The position numbers were made by a program, and so were the translations under genes. 64,000 bases of DNA, from the NCBI RefSeq assembly GCF_008692605.1, contig NZ_LFCT01000003.1, forward strand, positions 186,001 to 250,000. The letters run 5' to 3'. The notes beneath the pieces were generated by a model that ran no database searches, was not told the DNA's origin, and saw only the letters and a program-made list of their open reading frames with translations. Source of the stretch: Sphingobium estronivorans (GTDB lineage Bacteria > Pseudomonadota > Alphaproteobacteria > Sphingomonadales > Sphingomonadaceae). This document shows, in pieces, positions 50,816 to 61,703 of the stretch (the first letter of the stretch is position 1; the number at the start of each line of letters is the position of its first letter).

Positions 50816-51214
50816 TTACTCTTCCTCTTCGGGCTTTTCCAGATCGCGGGCGACCTTGGGATCGCGCAGCAGCCTGTCGATATGGCTGCCCTCATCGAAG
50901 CTCTCATCGGCCAGGAATTTAAGTCTCGCGGCATATTTGAGGCGTATGCGGGTCGCGACCTCACGCTGGAGATAGGCCGTGTTGGTGCGCAGCGCCTTGA
51001 TCACCGCCCCTTCGTCCTGCCCCAGCAGCGATTTCACGAACACGGTTGCGTGGCGCAGGTCGGGCGACATGCGCACTTCGGTGATGCTGACCACATGACT
51101 GGTCAGCACATCGTCATGCACGTCGCCGCGCTGGAGGATGTCGGACAGGACATGGCGCACCTGTTCGCCCACGCGAAGCAGACGGACAGAAGGGCCTTCA
51201 TTTTGTTGAGCCAT
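50816..51214 (-). CDS. rbfA: 30S ribosome-binding factor A
   Basis: Cold-shock maturation factor of the 30S subunit, 132 aa, KH-like fold. It has [52 protein letters not shown] and [30 protein letters not shown]. The ATG at 51214 is chosen over TTG 51220; GGAGA lies about 10 bases upstream. It is downstream of infB as is usual, but separated from it by a large inverted repeat. Confidence 0.96.
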   Translation of the reverse strand: MAQQNEGPSVRLLRVGEQVRHVLSDILQRGDVHDDVLTSHVVSITEVRMSPDLRHATVFVKSLLGQDEGAVIKALRTNTAYLQREVATRIRLKYAARLKFLADESFDEGSHIDRLLRDPKVARDLEKPEEEE

Positions 51215-51230
51215 AGCCAAAAAATCTCCC

Positions 51231-51305
51231 CTCCCCCCGGAGTGATTTCGAAGCAGGCAGCATCATCTGCTGACTCGAAAATCACAAAAACAAATCTCCG
51301 GGAGG
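51231..51305. repeat. Long interrupted inverted repeat between infB and rbfA
   Basis: Nested arms form one long hairpin: CCCGGAG with CTCCGGG (51236-51242, 51296-51302), GTGATTTCG with CGAAAATCAC (51242-51250, 51276-51285) and GCAG with CTGC (51257-51260, 51267-51270) around CATCAT. It fills most of the 106-base gap inside the operon. It may be an mRNA-processing or stability hairpin or a dispersed repeat. Confidence 0.7.
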
Positions 51306-51320
51306 GCGGGTTTTCCTACA

Positions 51321-53948
51321 TTATAGCGTGCGGGCGCGTTCCTCGACCTCGAACAGTTCGAGCGTATCGCCGACCTTGATGTCGTTGGTGTCCTGCAACA
51401 CCGCACCGCACTCCATGCCGGCGCGGACTTCGGACACATCGTCCTTGAAGCGGCGCAGCGAGGCGATGTTGGTGCGCGACACGATGACATCGTCGCGGGT
51501 AAGGCGCGCCGACAGACCCTTGCGGATGATGCCGTCGAGGACGAGCAGACCGGCCGCCTTGTCCTTCTTGCCCGCCGGGAACACCTGAAGCACCTCGGCA
51601 CGGCCGACGATGGTTTCGATGCGCTCGGGAGCCAGCTGGCCCGCCATTTCGCCGCGAACCTCTTCGAGCAGGTCGTAGATCACGTCATAATAGCGCAGCG
51701 AGATCTTCTCGCGCTCCGCCAACTGACGCGCCTTGGCATTGGGACGCACGTTGAAGCCGATCAGCGGCGCGCGGCTGGCAGCGGCCAGCGTGACGTCGCT
51801 TTCGGTGATCGCGCCGACGCCCGAATGCAGGATGCGGACCTTGATCTCGTCGGTCGAGATGCGGTTGAGCGACGACACGATGGCCTCGACCGAACCCTGC
51901 ACGTCGCCCTTCACCACCACCGGATATTCGATGACCTTGGTGTTGAGCGCCGAGAACATATGTTCGAAGCTGGTCGGGGCGGCCGTGGTGCGCTTCTTGG
52001 TCGCCTGTTCCTGACGATAGGCAGCGACTTCGCGGGCGCGGGCTTCATTCTCGACGACGGTAAGCTGGTCGCCCGCCATCGGCACGCCGGACAGACCCAG
52101 CACCTCGACCGGGGTCGAGGGACCGGCGGTCTTCACCTGCTGACCCTTGTCGTTGATCATCGCGCGGACCTTGCCGCTTTCCGAACCGATGACGAAGGTA
52201 TCGCCGATCTTCAGCGTACCCTTGCGCACGAGCACGGTCGCGACCGCGCCGCGGCCCTTGTCGAGCTGCGCCTCGATCACATTGCCTTCGGCAGCGCGAT
52301 CGGGGTTGGCGGTCAGTTCGAGCAGTTCGGCCTGGAGCAGGATCTTCTCGAGCAGTTCGTCAAGGCCGGTCTTCTTGAGCGCCGAAACCTCCACATCCTG
52401 GACGTCGCCGCCCATGTCCTCGACCACGACCTCTTCGCTCAGCAGGCGCTCGCGCACCTTCTGCGGATTGGCTTCCGGCTTATCGCACTTGTTGATCGCG
52501 ACGATCATCGGGACGCCTGCCGCCTTGGTATGGTTGATGGCTTCGATGGTCTGCGGCATCAGGCCGTCGTCCGCCGCCACCACCAAGATGACGATGTCGG
52601 TGACATTGGCACCGCGGGCGCGCATTTCCGAGAAAGCCTCGTGACCGGGCGTATCGAGGAAGGTGATGAGATCACCGCCCTTGGTCTTGATCTGATAGGC
52701 ACCGATATGCTGGGTAATGCCGCCGCTTTCGCCCGACACCACATTGGTGCCGCGCAGCGCGTCGAGCAGCGAGGTCTTGCCGTGGTCGACATGGCCCATG
52801 ATGGTCACGACCGGGGCGCGGGCCTTGAGCGTTTCGGGCGCGTCAACCTCACCCTCCATGCCGATTTCGACGTCGGCGTCCGACACGCGCTGGATGCGGT
52901 GGCCGAATTCCTCGACCAGCAGTTCAGCCGTATCCTGATCGATCGCCTGGTTGAGCGTGACAGCGGTGCCCATCTTGAACAGGGCCTTCACCAGATCCGC
53001 GCCCTTTTCGGCCATGCGGTTGGCAAGTTCCTGAACGGTGATGCTTTCCGGCACGACCACGTCGCGCGACTGCTTCTCGCGCGGCTGGGCGCCGCCCGAA
53101 TAATGGGCGCGGCGTTCCTTCTCGCGGGCGCGCTTCAGTGCGGCGAGGCTGCGGGCGCGGGCGCTGTCGTCATCCGACAGGGCACGGGTGACGGTCAGCT
53201 TGCCGGCCTGGCGGCGATTGTCGTCGCCGCGCTTGGCGCGGTCGGGCTTGGCAGGCTCCGGGCGCTTGACCGGCGCGACCGGCGTGAAGCGGCGCGGCGG
53301 TGGCATGGTCGAAGAACTGGTGGTCGTCGCAGCGGGCTTCTGCTCGGCAGCGGCGGGCGCGGCTTCGGCCGGAGCGGCAGCGGCGCGCGCAGCCGGTTCC
53401 TCGACAGGCGCAGGCGCGGCGGGCGCCTTGGCAGCCTCCTCGGCGGCCTTGGCGGCTTCCTCTGCCTGACGCGCGGCATCCGCGTCGGCAGCTTCGGCGG
53501 CGAGACGGTTTTCCTCGGCGCGGCGCTTTTCTTCTTCGCTCGCGGCAAGACGCTGGGCGTCCTCACGGCGGCGCGCATCTTCCAGCGCGGCCATGCGGGC
53601 TTCCTCAGCCTCGCGCAGCAGCTTGGCCTGCAATTCCTGACGCGACATCAGGCTCTGCGGCGGCGCCTGACGCACCGGGGCGGGCTGTGGCGCGCGGGGC
53701 TGCTGCGGCGCAGGCGCGGGTGCCGGCGCTTCGGCGCGGGGTGCGGGCGCGGGATCGGCCTGCGGTTCAGGCGCAGCGTGGCCGGCTTCGCCCGGCTTGC
53801 CCAGGATACGGCGCCGCTTCACCTCAACCACGACCGTATTCTTACGGCCATGGCTGAACTGCTGCTGCACCTGACCGGACTCGACCGTGCGCTTGATCCC
53901 CAGCGGCTTGCGGCCCAGAACCGGCTTGTCTTCCTTGCTGTCACTCAT
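51321..53948 (-). CDS. infB: Translation initiation factor IF-2
   Basis: GTPase that brings initiator tRNA to the 30S subunit, 875 aa. A long Ala/Pro/Glu-rich, Arg-rich linker occupies residues about 40-300 and includes coiled-coil repeats. The G domain has G1 [10 protein letters not shown] (about residue 385), G2 [11 protein letters not shown]3 DTPGHEAF and G4 [10 protein letters not shown]. The C-terminal tRNA-binding domains end with [18 protein letters not shown]. It is preceded by nusA and ylxR in the conserved order. Confidence 0.98.
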   Translation of the reverse strand: MSDSKEDKPVLGRKPLGIKRTVESGQVQQQFSHGRKNTVVVEVKRRRILGKPGEAGHAAPEPQADPAPAPRAEAPAPAPAPQQPRAPQPAPVRQAPPQSLMSRQELQAKLLREAEEARMAALEDARRREDAQRLAASEEEKRRAEENRLAAEAADADAARQAEEAAKAAEEAAKAPAAPAPVEEPAARAAAAPAEAAPAAAEQKPAATTTSSSTMPPPRRFTPVAPVKRPEPAKPDRAKRGDDNRRQAGKLTVTRALSDDDSARARSLAALKRAREKERRAHYSGGAQPREKQSRDVVVPESITVQELANRMAEKGADLVKALFKMGTAVTLNQAIDQDTAELLVEEFGHRIQRVSDADVEIGMEGEVDAPETLKARAPVVTIMGHVDHGKTSLLDALRGTNVVSGESGGITQHIGAYQIKTKGGDLITFLDTPGHEAFSEMRARGANVTDIVILVVAADDGLMPQTIEAINHTKAAGVPMIVAINKCDKPEANPQKVRERLLSEEVVVEDMGGDVQDVEVSALKKTGLDELLEKILLQAELLELTANPDRAAEGNVIEAQLDKGRGAVATVLVRKGTLKIGDTFVIGSESGKVRAMINDKGQQVKTAGPSTPVEVLGLSGVPMAGDQLTVVENEARAREVAAYRQEQATKKRTTAAPTSFEHMFSALNTKVIEYPVVVKGDVQGSVEAIVSSLNRISTDEIKVRILHSGVGAITESDVTLAAASRAPLIGFNVRPNAKARQLAEREKISLRYYDVIYDLLEEVRGEMAGQLAPERIETIVGRAEVLQVFPAGKKDKAAGLLVLDGIIRKGLSARLTRDDVIVSRTNIASLRRFKDDVSEVRAGMECGAVLQDTNDIKVGDTLELFEVEERARTL

Positions 53949-54019
53949 ACGACTGAACTATACCCTTCACTTCAACTCCGGCCGGTAAGGCCCGCCGGCG
54001 CCTCATTCCAAAAGCTGCC

Positions 54020-54676
54020 TCAGACGCCCAGCGCACCAGCGGAGTCCTGCTCCCCATGCACCGGCGCCCCGTTAGCGCAACCCAGATAGCTTTCCAAGCG
54101 GCTGATGGCCGCACGCAGACGCGACGCCGCACGCGAGTCGGTCACTGCGATATGGACGACATTATCCCGCCCCATTGCCATAGATAGGGCGTGTCGGTCC
54201 ACAGGCAAGACGATGCCTGCCAAATCCGTGCCTTCGGCTTCCTGTCCGACGCGCAATGCCTGGTCCAGCTTGCGGTTGCCGTCAGCGGCCGCATCGGCGG
54301 CGTGGAGCAGCAGCGTGACATCGCCCTTGCGGCAGGCGACGTCGATCTTTTCCGAACCGGTGAGCACCAGGGAAGCCTTCGCCTCCAGCCCGAGCCGGTC
54401 GAGCAAAGCCTTGCGCAAACCGTCCTCGATCAGTTCGGGCAGGTTGTCCGGAATTTGCAGCTCGCCGGTCTTGAACGCGCGGGCGAGCGCGCCCTTGAGC
54501 TTGCCCTTGGCGAGCGCCTGTTCGACTTCGCCGCGTGATACGCCGATCCAGGCGCCGCGACCGGGTGCCTTGGCGCGGATGTCGGGAAGGACTTCGCCAT
54601 TCGGACCGCAAGCAAGACGGACCAGCATGTCCGGGTCGGCGCGGTCGCCCGACAGGATGCATTTGCGTTCGGTCAT
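54020..54676 (-). CDS. YlxR (DUF448) protein with L7Ae-like C-terminal domain
   Basis: RNA-binding protein of 218 aa in the nusA-infB operon. N-terminal YlxR domain: RKCILSGDRADPDMLVRLACGPNGEVLPDIRAKAPGRGAWIGVSRGEVEQA. The C-terminal half (residues about 80-180) is a L7Ae/L30e-like fold, the domain fusion found in alphaproteobacteria, where the two are separate genes in firmicutes. Its exact role is unsettled; links to ribosome biogenesis and RNase P have been proposed for YlxR relatives. Confidence 0.92.
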   Translation of the reverse strand: MTERKCILSGDRADPDMLVRLACGPNGEVLPDIRAKAPGRGAWIGVSRGEVEQALAKGKLKGALARAFKTGELQIPDNLPELIEDGLRKALLDRLGLEAKASLVLTGSEKIDVACRKGDVTLLLHAADAAADGNRKLDQALRVGQEAEGTDLAGIVLPVDRHALSMAMGRDNVVHIAVTDSRAASRLRAAISRLESYLGCANGAPVHGEQDSAGALGV

Positions 54677-54739
54677 GCCCGTGCCTCCCTTATGGGAGCG
54701 GCCACGCCGATCTTCGCGCTGTGGGAGAGCGTCAGCCTC

Positions 54740-54976
54740 TCATCGGGAAGTGACCGCAGCATTGGCGTCCTCCCCAGGCTTGGGTGCAGGCGCACGGTCA
54801 GCAATGAGCTGACCGGCCGCGCCGTAATTTTCCGTCGAAATTTCGAAAATCACCACCTGCACGGCAGAGGCCGGCTTCCCCAGCCGCTCGACGAGCGACT
54901 GGGTGACGTCGGCGACGATGGCCGCCTTCTGCTCGCGGGTGGCGTTTCCGGCCAGACGGATGTCGACAAAGGGCAT
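54740..54976 (-). CDS. 4-oxalocrotonate tautomerase-like protein inside the nusA operon
   Basis: A 78-aa small tautomerase. After removal of Met the catalytic N-terminal Pro is exposed (M-PFVDIRLAGNATREQKAAIVADVTQSLVERLGKPASAVQVVIFE). The rest of the core agrees with the 4-OT superfamily; the C-terminus is longer and rich in Pro and Ala. It starts 6 bases after the nusA stop on the same strand and ylxR follows, so it is translated from the nus operon mRNA. The substrate and the reason for this location are unknown. Confidence 0.9.
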   Translation of the reverse strand: MPFVDIRLAGNATREQKAAIVADVTQSLVERLGKPASAVQVVIFEISTENYGAAGQLIADRAPAPKPGEDANAAVTSR

Positions 54977-54982
54977 ATCGGC

Positions 54983-56554
54983 TTACGCTTCCTCGCCTTC
55001 AAACCAGTGGGCGCGGGCGGCCATGATGATCTCATTGCCCTGCTCTTCGTTGAGGCCATATTCGGCGAGAATCCCGCCCTTGTCCTCATTGCTCTCATTG
55101 CGGCGGCGGCGCTGGTCGACCCGCTTCTTGGCGATCAGCTCGTCGGTGGCGAGGTCGGCCAGATCGTCCAGCGTCTTCACGCCCGCCTTGCCCAGCGTCA
55201 CCAGCATGGCTTCGGTGAGGTGCGGCATGTCCGCCAGAGCATCCTCGACGCCCAGCGCCTGACGCTCTTCGCGCGCGGCGGCTTCGCGGCGATCCAGCGC
55301 TTCCTGCGCGCGGCTTTGCAGCTCCTGCGCCAACTCCTCGTCAAAGCCTTCGATGGCGGCCAGTTCGTCGATACCGACATAGGCCACTTCCTCCAGCTCA
55401 CCAAAGCCTTCGGCTACCAGCAGCTGCGAGAGGGTCTCGTCCACATCCAGTTCGTTCTGGAACATTTCGGAGCGGGCGACGAATTCCTTCTGACGCTTCT
55501 CGGACGCGTCGGCCTCGGTCATGATGTCGATGGCCTTGCCGGTCAGCTGCGAGGCGAGACGGACATTCTGGCCGCGACGACCGATGGCGAGCGACAGCTG
55601 ATCGTCGGGGACGACGACCTCAATGCGCTCTTCTTCCTCGTCGATGACGACGCGGGCGACCTGCGCGGGCTGGAGCGCGTTGACGACGAAGGTCGCCGTG
55701 TCCTCGCTCCAGGGGATGATGTCGATCTTCTCGCCCTGCATTTCCTGCACGACGGCCTGCACGCGGCTGCCCTTCATGCCGACGCAGGCGCCCACCGGAT
55801 CGATGCTCGAATCGCGGCTGATGACGCCGATCTTGGCGCGGCTGCCCGGATCGCGAGCGGCGGCCTTGATCTCGATCACGCCGTCGTAGATTTCGGGCAC
55901 TTCCTGCGCGAAGAGCTTCTTCATGAACTCGGGATGCGCGCGGCTGAGGAAAATCTGCGGACCGCGATTTTCGCGGCGCACGTTCAGGATCACCGAGCGA
56001 ATGCGGTCGCCGACGCGAACCACTTCGCGGGGGATCTGCTGGTCACGGCGGATGACGCCCTCGGCGCGGCCCAGGTTCACCACGACATGGCCGAATTCGA
56101 CGGACTTCACGACGCCGGTGATGATCTCACCCACGCGGTCCTTGAATTCCTCATGCTGGCGCTCGCGCTCGGCGTCCCGGACCTTCTGGAAGATCACCTG
56201 CTTGGCCGACTGGGCGTCGATGCGGCCCAGATCGATCGGGGGCAGCGGGTCGACGATGAAGTCGCCGATCACGGCGTCCTTCTTCAGCTTCTGCGCCTGA
56301 CGCAGATCGACCTGCTTGAAATAATCGTCGACCGCCTCGACCACTTCGACGACGCGCCACAGGCGCAGGTCGCCGGTGTCCGGGTCCAACTTCGCGCGAA
56401 TGTCGTTTTCGGCGCCGTAGCGCGCACGGGCGGCGCGCTGGATCGCATCTTCCATCGCCTCGATGACGATCGCCTTGTCGATCATCTTCTCGCTGGCGAC
56501 GCTGTTGGCAATCGCGAGCAGCTCGGCCTTGTTGGCGGAAATGGCGTTGGCCAT
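54983..56554 (-). CDS. nusA: Transcription termination/antitermination factor NusA
   Basis: RNA polymerase pausing and antitermination factor, 523 aa. N-terminal RNAP-binding domain ([42 protein letters not shown]), S1 domain ([21 protein letters not shown]), two KH domains ([49 protein letters not shown]) and a C-terminal helix-hairpin-helix tail ending in a long acidic/basic extension. It is downstream of rimP in the conserved order. ATG 56554 fits the family start. Confidence 0.97.
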   Translation of the reverse strand: MANAISANKAELLAIANSVASEKMIDKAIVIEAMEDAIQRAARARYGAENDIRAKLDPDTGDLRLWRVVEVVEAVDDYFKQVDLRQAQKLKKDAVIGDFIVDPLPPIDLGRIDAQSAKQVIFQKVRDAERERQHEEFKDRVGEIITGVVKSVEFGHVVVNLGRAEGVIRRDQQIPREVVRVGDRIRSVILNVRRENRGPQIFLSRAHPEFMKKLFAQEVPEIYDGVIEIKAAARDPGSRAKIGVISRDSSIDPVGACVGMKGSRVQAVVQEMQGEKIDIIPWSEDTATFVVNALQPAQVARVVIDEEEERIEVVVPDDQLSLAIGRRGQNVRLASQLTGKAIDIMTEADASEKRQKEFVARSEMFQNELDVDETLSQLLVAEGFGELEEVAYVGIDELAAIEGFDEELAQELQSRAQEALDRREAAAREERQALGVEDALADMPHLTEAMLVTLGKAGVKTLDDLADLATDELIAKKRVDQRRRRNESNEDKGGILAEYGLNEEQGNEIIMAARAHWFEGEEA

Positions 56555-56567
56555 GATCGTTGAACCC

Positions 56568-57092
56568 TTATTCTTCGGTTTCGAACTCATCCGCCCCATC
56601 GGAGGAGAGCGGCATACTAGCAGCAATCAGTGCGTCGGTCAGTATCAGCTTGGCGTCGCCAACCAGCGCAAAGGGGATGACCACGTCACCGGCCTTGGCG
56701 TCGGTGAACAAAATATTTTCGCCTTCAATGCCGTTCAGCACGCCCCGGAAGCTCTTGCGGCCGGACACGGTTTCTGTGGCGGCGATCTTCGCCTCATGCC
56801 CCGCCCATTCGAGGAAATCGGTGAGGCGGGTCAGCGGACGATCGATGCCCGGCGAACTCACTTCCAGGCGATAGGCCTCCTCGATCGGGTCGGCTTCGTC
56901 CAGCACATCCGACAGGCGGCGGGAGATGGCGGCGCAATCCTCGATGACGAGTTGCTTCGTTTCGGGCCGTTCAGCCATGATCTGAAGCGTATATTCGTCA
57001 CCCGACCCGAACAGCTTGATGCGCACGAGGGCGAAGCCCAAGGCCTTCACCTCCGGTTCGATCAGGGCTGTCAGTTCGGCGATGTCCGCCAT
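56568..57092 (-). CDS. rimP: Ribosome maturation factor RimP
   Basis: Assembly factor of the 30S subunit, 174 aa. The two beta domains show ALGFALVRIKLFGSGDEYTLQIMAER, VIEDCAAISRRLSDVLDEADPIEEAYRLEVSSPGIDRPLTRLTDFLEWAG. The ATG at 57092 is the first in-frame Met before the family core. It opens the rimP-nusA-...-infB-rbfA operon on the minus strand, and its promoter must lie between 57093 and 57261, shared with the divergent dehydrogenase gene. Confidence 0.96.
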   Translation of the reverse strand: MADIAELTALIEPEVKALGFALVRIKLFGSGDEYTLQIMAERPETKQLVIEDCAAISRRLSDVLDEADPIEEAYRLEVSSPGIDRPLTRLTDFLEWAGHEAKIAATETVSGRKSFRGVLNGIEGENILFTDAKAGDVVIPFALVGDAKLILTDALIAASMPLSSDGADEFETEE

Positions 57093-57261
57093 GGAGTCTC
57101 CAAAAAACAAAATATGCAGCTTCGTTGTTGCCGCAGGCGTTCCGCCCGCGACCCTGACATGTTTGACGATGTAAGGAAGCAAGGGCGATATAGGCGCGAT
57201 GCGCCCGCGCTGCAACATTATTTGTGACGAGGTGTTTTACGTGCCGACGAGAGGGGATGCC

Positions 57262-58395
57262 ATGCGCCAATTCGCCCTGATTGCCTTGCCTTTGGTGCTG
57301 ACCGCCTGTTCGGCGGATCATGCCGTGGGGCAGAACAGTGCCTCGACGGGCAAGCCGTTCAAGACGTCGGTGATCGCCGATTTCGATTCTCCCTGGGCTA
57401 TGACCTTCCTGCCCGATGGACGAATGCTGATCACCGAAAAGGCGGGCGAGATGATCCTGTTCGATCCGGGGAACGGGACGAAAATCCCGGTGGCGGGGAT
57501 TCCGGGGGTCGACAGCGAAGGCCAGGGCGCGCTGATGGATGTGGTGCCGGCGCCCGACTTCGCGCAAACCAAGAGGATTTATTTCAGCTTTTCCGAAGCC
57601 GGTCGGGGCGGCAAGGGCGTGGCGCTGGCCATGGGCGCCTTCCATCAGGCCAGCGACGGCACGACCCGGCTGGACGGGGTTAAGGTGATCTTCCGCGCAT
57701 CGCCCTATGTCGACGGCAATGGTCATTATTCCGGCCGCATCGCCTTTTCGCCGGATGGCAAATATCTGTTCTTCACCAATGGCGAGCGGCAGAAATTCGA
57801 TCCGGCGCAGGACCCCAAATCAACCCTTGGCAAGGTGTTGCGGCTTAATCTGGACGGGACACCGGCTGCGGGCAATCCGCTGGCGGCCAAGGGATTCCAT
57901 CCGGCGATCTGGTCCTATGGCCATCGCAATCTGCTGGGAATCGCCTTCGACAAGGATGGGCGGCTATGGGAGCAGGAAATGGGGCCGAAGGGCGGAGATG
58001 AGGTCAATCTCATCAAACCGGGCCTCAACTATGGCTACCCCCTTGCCTCCAATGGCAGCCATTATGACGGGCGCGACATTCCCGATCACAAGCCGGGAGA
58101 CGGATTCGAGGCGCCCAAACTCTGGTGGAACCCGGTGATCTCGCCGAGCGGGCTTGCCTATTATTCCGGCGACCTGTTCCCGCAGTGGAAGAACTCGCTG
58201 TTCATCGGCGGGCTGTCGAGCAAGGCGTTGGTGCGGGTGACGCTGAATGGCGAGAATGCCGCCAAGGCCGACCAGTGGGATATGGGCGCGCGAATCCGGG
58301 AGGTGGAGCAAGGACCGGATGGCGCGCTCTGGCTGCTGGAAGATGGCGGGCAAGGGTCGCAGGGTCGGTTGTTGAAGCTGACGCCTGCGGCATGA
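57262..58395 (+). CDS. PQQ-dependent soluble aldose sugar dehydrogenase-like lipoprotein
   Basis: A 377-aa six-bladed beta-propeller of the sGDH/YliI family, which oxidises aldoses with pyrroloquinoline quinone. The N-terminus is a lipoprotein signal (MRQFALIALPLVLTACSADH; lipobox LTAC). Conserved segments include DSPWAMTFLPDGRMLITEKAG, GNGHYSGRIAFSPDGKYLF, FHPAIWSYGHRNLLGIAFD, EMGPKGGDEVNLI and NYGYPLASNG. GAGGGGA lies 5 bases before ATG 57262. No PQQ synthesis genes are in the window, so PQQ may be imported or made elsewhere. The sugar is not known. Confidence 0.9.
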   Translation: MRQFALIALPLVLTACSADHAVGQNSASTGKPFKTSVIADFDSPWAMTFLPDGRMLITEKAGEMILFDPGNGTKIPVAGIPGVDSEGQGALMDVVPAPDFAQTKRIYFSFSEAGRGGKGVALAMGAFHQASDGTTRLDGVKVIFRASPYVDGNGHYSGRIAFSPDGKYLFFTNGERQKFDPAQDPKSTLGKVLRLNLDGTPAAGNPLAAKGFHPAIWSYGHRNLLGIAFDKDGRLWEQEMGPKGGDEVNLIKPGLNYGYPLASNGSHYDGRDIPDHKPGDGFEAPKLWWNPVISPSGLAYYSGDLFPQWKNSLFIGGLSSKALVRVTLNGENAAKADQWDMGARIREVEQGPDGALWLLEDGGQGSQGRLLKLTPAA

Positions 58396-58406
58396 CATAC
58401 ATAGCG

Positions 58407-58428
58407 GTCATCCCACCGCAGGGATGAC
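58407..58428. repeat. REP-like hairpin between dehydrogenase and pyrG
   Basis: GTCATCCC and GGGATGAC are perfect arms around ACCGCA. The motif resembles the small palindromic repeats commonly seen between sphingomonad genes and is followed at once by a second hairpin. Confidence 0.55.
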
Positions 58429-58430
58429 GG

Positions 58431-58459
58431 CAAGAAAACGGGGCCAATCCGGCCCCGTT
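58431..58459 (-). terminator. Terminator of pyrG, possibly bidirectional
   Basis: AACGGGGCC pairs with GGCCCCGTT around AATCC. On the minus strand it ends in TTTTCTT, and it lies 5 bases after the pyrG stop. On the plus strand the tract is weaker (CCTCTT). Confidence 0.85.
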
Positions 58460-58463
58460 CCTC

Positions 58464-60095
<1,632 letters not shown>

Positions 60096-60185
60096 GGGAG
60101 GAGAGGCTTAGCCTTTTACAAACGAGTTGGGCAAGCGCGCGAATCCACGCGCGAGCAAAAAAAGTCGAATTGAGCGTTCAGTCGC

Positions 60186-60554
60186 CTAGTTGGCGAGCGG
60201 AACCGCGCCATTGGAGGGGGTACCGCCCGGCGTACCCGCCGGCGGATTATTGCCCGTCGCCGGGGCCGGAGCCGACGCCGGCGCGCTGGGGGCCTGCTTC
60301 ACCAGCGAGGTATCGATGTCGCTCGGACGATGCTGGACCGAGGCGATCACCGCCAGCACGATCGACAGCGACACGAACACCGTCGCCAGAATCGTGGTCG
60401 AACGCGTCAGAAAATCCGCCGCGCCGCGCGCCGACATGAACCCCGCCGGGCTGCCGCCGACGCCCAGGCCGCCGCCTTCCGACTTCTGCATCAGGATGAC
60501 GGTGACAAGCAGAGCGGCAACAATGGCCTGCACGACGAGGATGAAGGTGAACAT
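60186..60554 (-). CDS. secG: Preprotein translocase subunit SecG
   Basis: Small subunit of the SecYEG channel, 122 aa. Two membrane helices (FILVVQAIVAALLVTVILMQ and TTILATVFVSLSIVLAVIAS) enclose the conserved cytoplasmic loop QKSEGGGLGVGGSPAGFMSARGAADFLTR. A Pro/Ala/Gly-rich tail of about 45 residues follows, longer than in E. coli and of low complexity. ATG 60554 begins the first helix. It precedes pyrG by 90 bases. Confidence 0.96.
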   Translation of the reverse strand: MFTFILVVQAIVAALLVTVILMQKSEGGGLGVGGSPAGFMSARGAADFLTRSTTILATVFVSLSIVLAVIASVQHRPSDIDTSLVKQAPSAPASAPAPATGNNPPAGTPGGTPSNGAVPLAN

Positions 60555-60680
60555 GGCTAGCGAATGGTCCGGTAAAGGGTGCGTTGCCGCGCACATAGCG
60601 ACGATAGCGCGCGGGGGCAACCGCCCGCCTTCGCCAAGCGTCGCTCAGGCGAGGGCAGGACGCATGTCCCGACTTCGCCT

Positions 60681-60777
60681 GAAACGCCAGGATGGGCCTG
60701 AAACGCAAGGATGGGCCCGAAACGCAAGGATGGGCCTGAAACGAAAGGATGGGGCCTGAAACGAAAAGAGTGGCCCT
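60681..60777. repeat. Tandem repeat, about five units of 19-20 bp
   Basis: Units start at 60681, 60700, 60719, 60738 and 60758, each close to GAAACGCAAGGATGGGCCT. Units 1-3 are 19 bases and units 4 and 5 are 20 bases; the last is more diverged. The period is not a multiple of three, so it is not coding. It lies in the 243-base gap between tpiA and secG and should be transcribed if tpiA reads through. An inverted pair GGCCCT/AGGGCC (60772-60777, 60788-60793) adjoins it. Confidence 0.9.
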
Positions 60778-60797
60778 AACCGAAAACAGGGCCGTTT

Positions 60798-61538
60798 TCA
60801 GGCGGCCGCCGCAATCACCGGGGCGAATTTTGCTGCCGTCAGGCTCGCGCCGCCGACCAGACCGCCATCGACATCGACAATCGCCATCAGTTCGGCGGCA
60901 TTGTCGCCGTTCATCGACCCGCCATAGAGGATTCGCATCCCGTCGGCCTCTGCCCCGATCCGGCTCGCCAGCGCGGCGCGCAGCGCGGCGTGCATTGCCG
61001 CGACCGCCTCCATGGTCGGGATTCGGCCCGTGCCGATCGCCCAGATCGGTTCATAGGCAATCGCCAGCCAATCGGCCGCCGCGCCCTCCGGCAGAGACGC
61101 CAGCAATTGTTCCGACACCACCGCCTCGGCATTGCCCGCGTCGCGGACGTCGAGGCTTTCGCCGACGCAGAGAATGACCTTCAGGCCCGCAGCCTTCGCC
61201 GCCAGCGCCTTGGCGGCGATGTCGGCATCGCTTTCGCCCTGATCCTGCCGCCGCTCGCTATGGCCGACAATGGTCCAGCTTGCGCCCGCTTCCGCCAGCA
61301 TCGTCGCGGACAGGCAGCCGGTATGCGCGCCGCTGTCCTTCATATGGCAATCCTGCGCCCCCACAAAGACCGCGCCCTTCACGCCGTCCGCCGCCGCGAT
61401 CAAGGTCGCGGGCAGGCACAGCCCAACCTCGGCCGCCGCATGATCGCGGGCAAGCGCGCCAATCGCCTCGACCTCGCCCAGTTGGGCCCGCAAGCCGTTC
61501 ATCTTCCAGTTACCGACAACCAGCTTTCGCCTGCTCAT
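60798..61538 (-). CDS. tpiA: Triosephosphate isomerase
   Basis: Interconverts dihydroxyacetone phosphate and glyceraldehyde 3-phosphate, 246 aa TIM barrel. Catalytic Lys12 is in VGNWKMNG, His in TIVGHSERR (about 94) and Glu in AYEPIWAIGTG (about 164); the phosphate loop is ILYGGSMNGDN and VDGGLVGGASL. AGGGGA precedes ATG 61538. It is divergent from ppiD, and secG and pyrG lie downstream on the same strand. Confidence 0.98.
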   Translation of the reverse strand: MSRRKLVVGNWKMNGLRAQLGEVEAIGALARDHAAAEVGLCLPATLIAAADGVKGAVFVGAQDCHMKDSGAHTGCLSATMLAEAGASWTIVGHSERRQDQGESDADIAAKALAAKAAGLKVILCVGESLDVRDAGNAEAVVSEQLLASLPEGAAADWLAIAYEPIWAIGTGRIPTMEAVAAMHAALRAALASRIGAEADGMRILYGGSMNGDNAAELMAIVDVDGGLVGGASLTAAKFAPVIAAAA

Positions 61539-61703
61539 CCGCTGTTCCCCTTGTGATAGTGGCCCGCCCATTTGGACGAACTGTCGAGTTGTTCGAGCCG
61601 ATGAACGGCGCTCGGCCATTTGTCCAGCCTTGCGCCCCTTGCCCGCGCGACGATCCGCCCTTAAAGCGGGCCGCCATCAAAGCCGCATTACGGACTTTCC
61701 TCC

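Noticed and set aside
51825..54089. 754-codon open frame antisense to infB
   Set aside because: Same cause; infB is unambiguous and the antisense product is low-complexity Arg/His/Gly-rich.
60110..60165. GC-rich inverted repeat with an A-run between pyrG and secG
   Set aside because: The A/T-run is on the wrong side of the stem for termination after secG, and the arms are short CG repeats expected by chance at this GC content.
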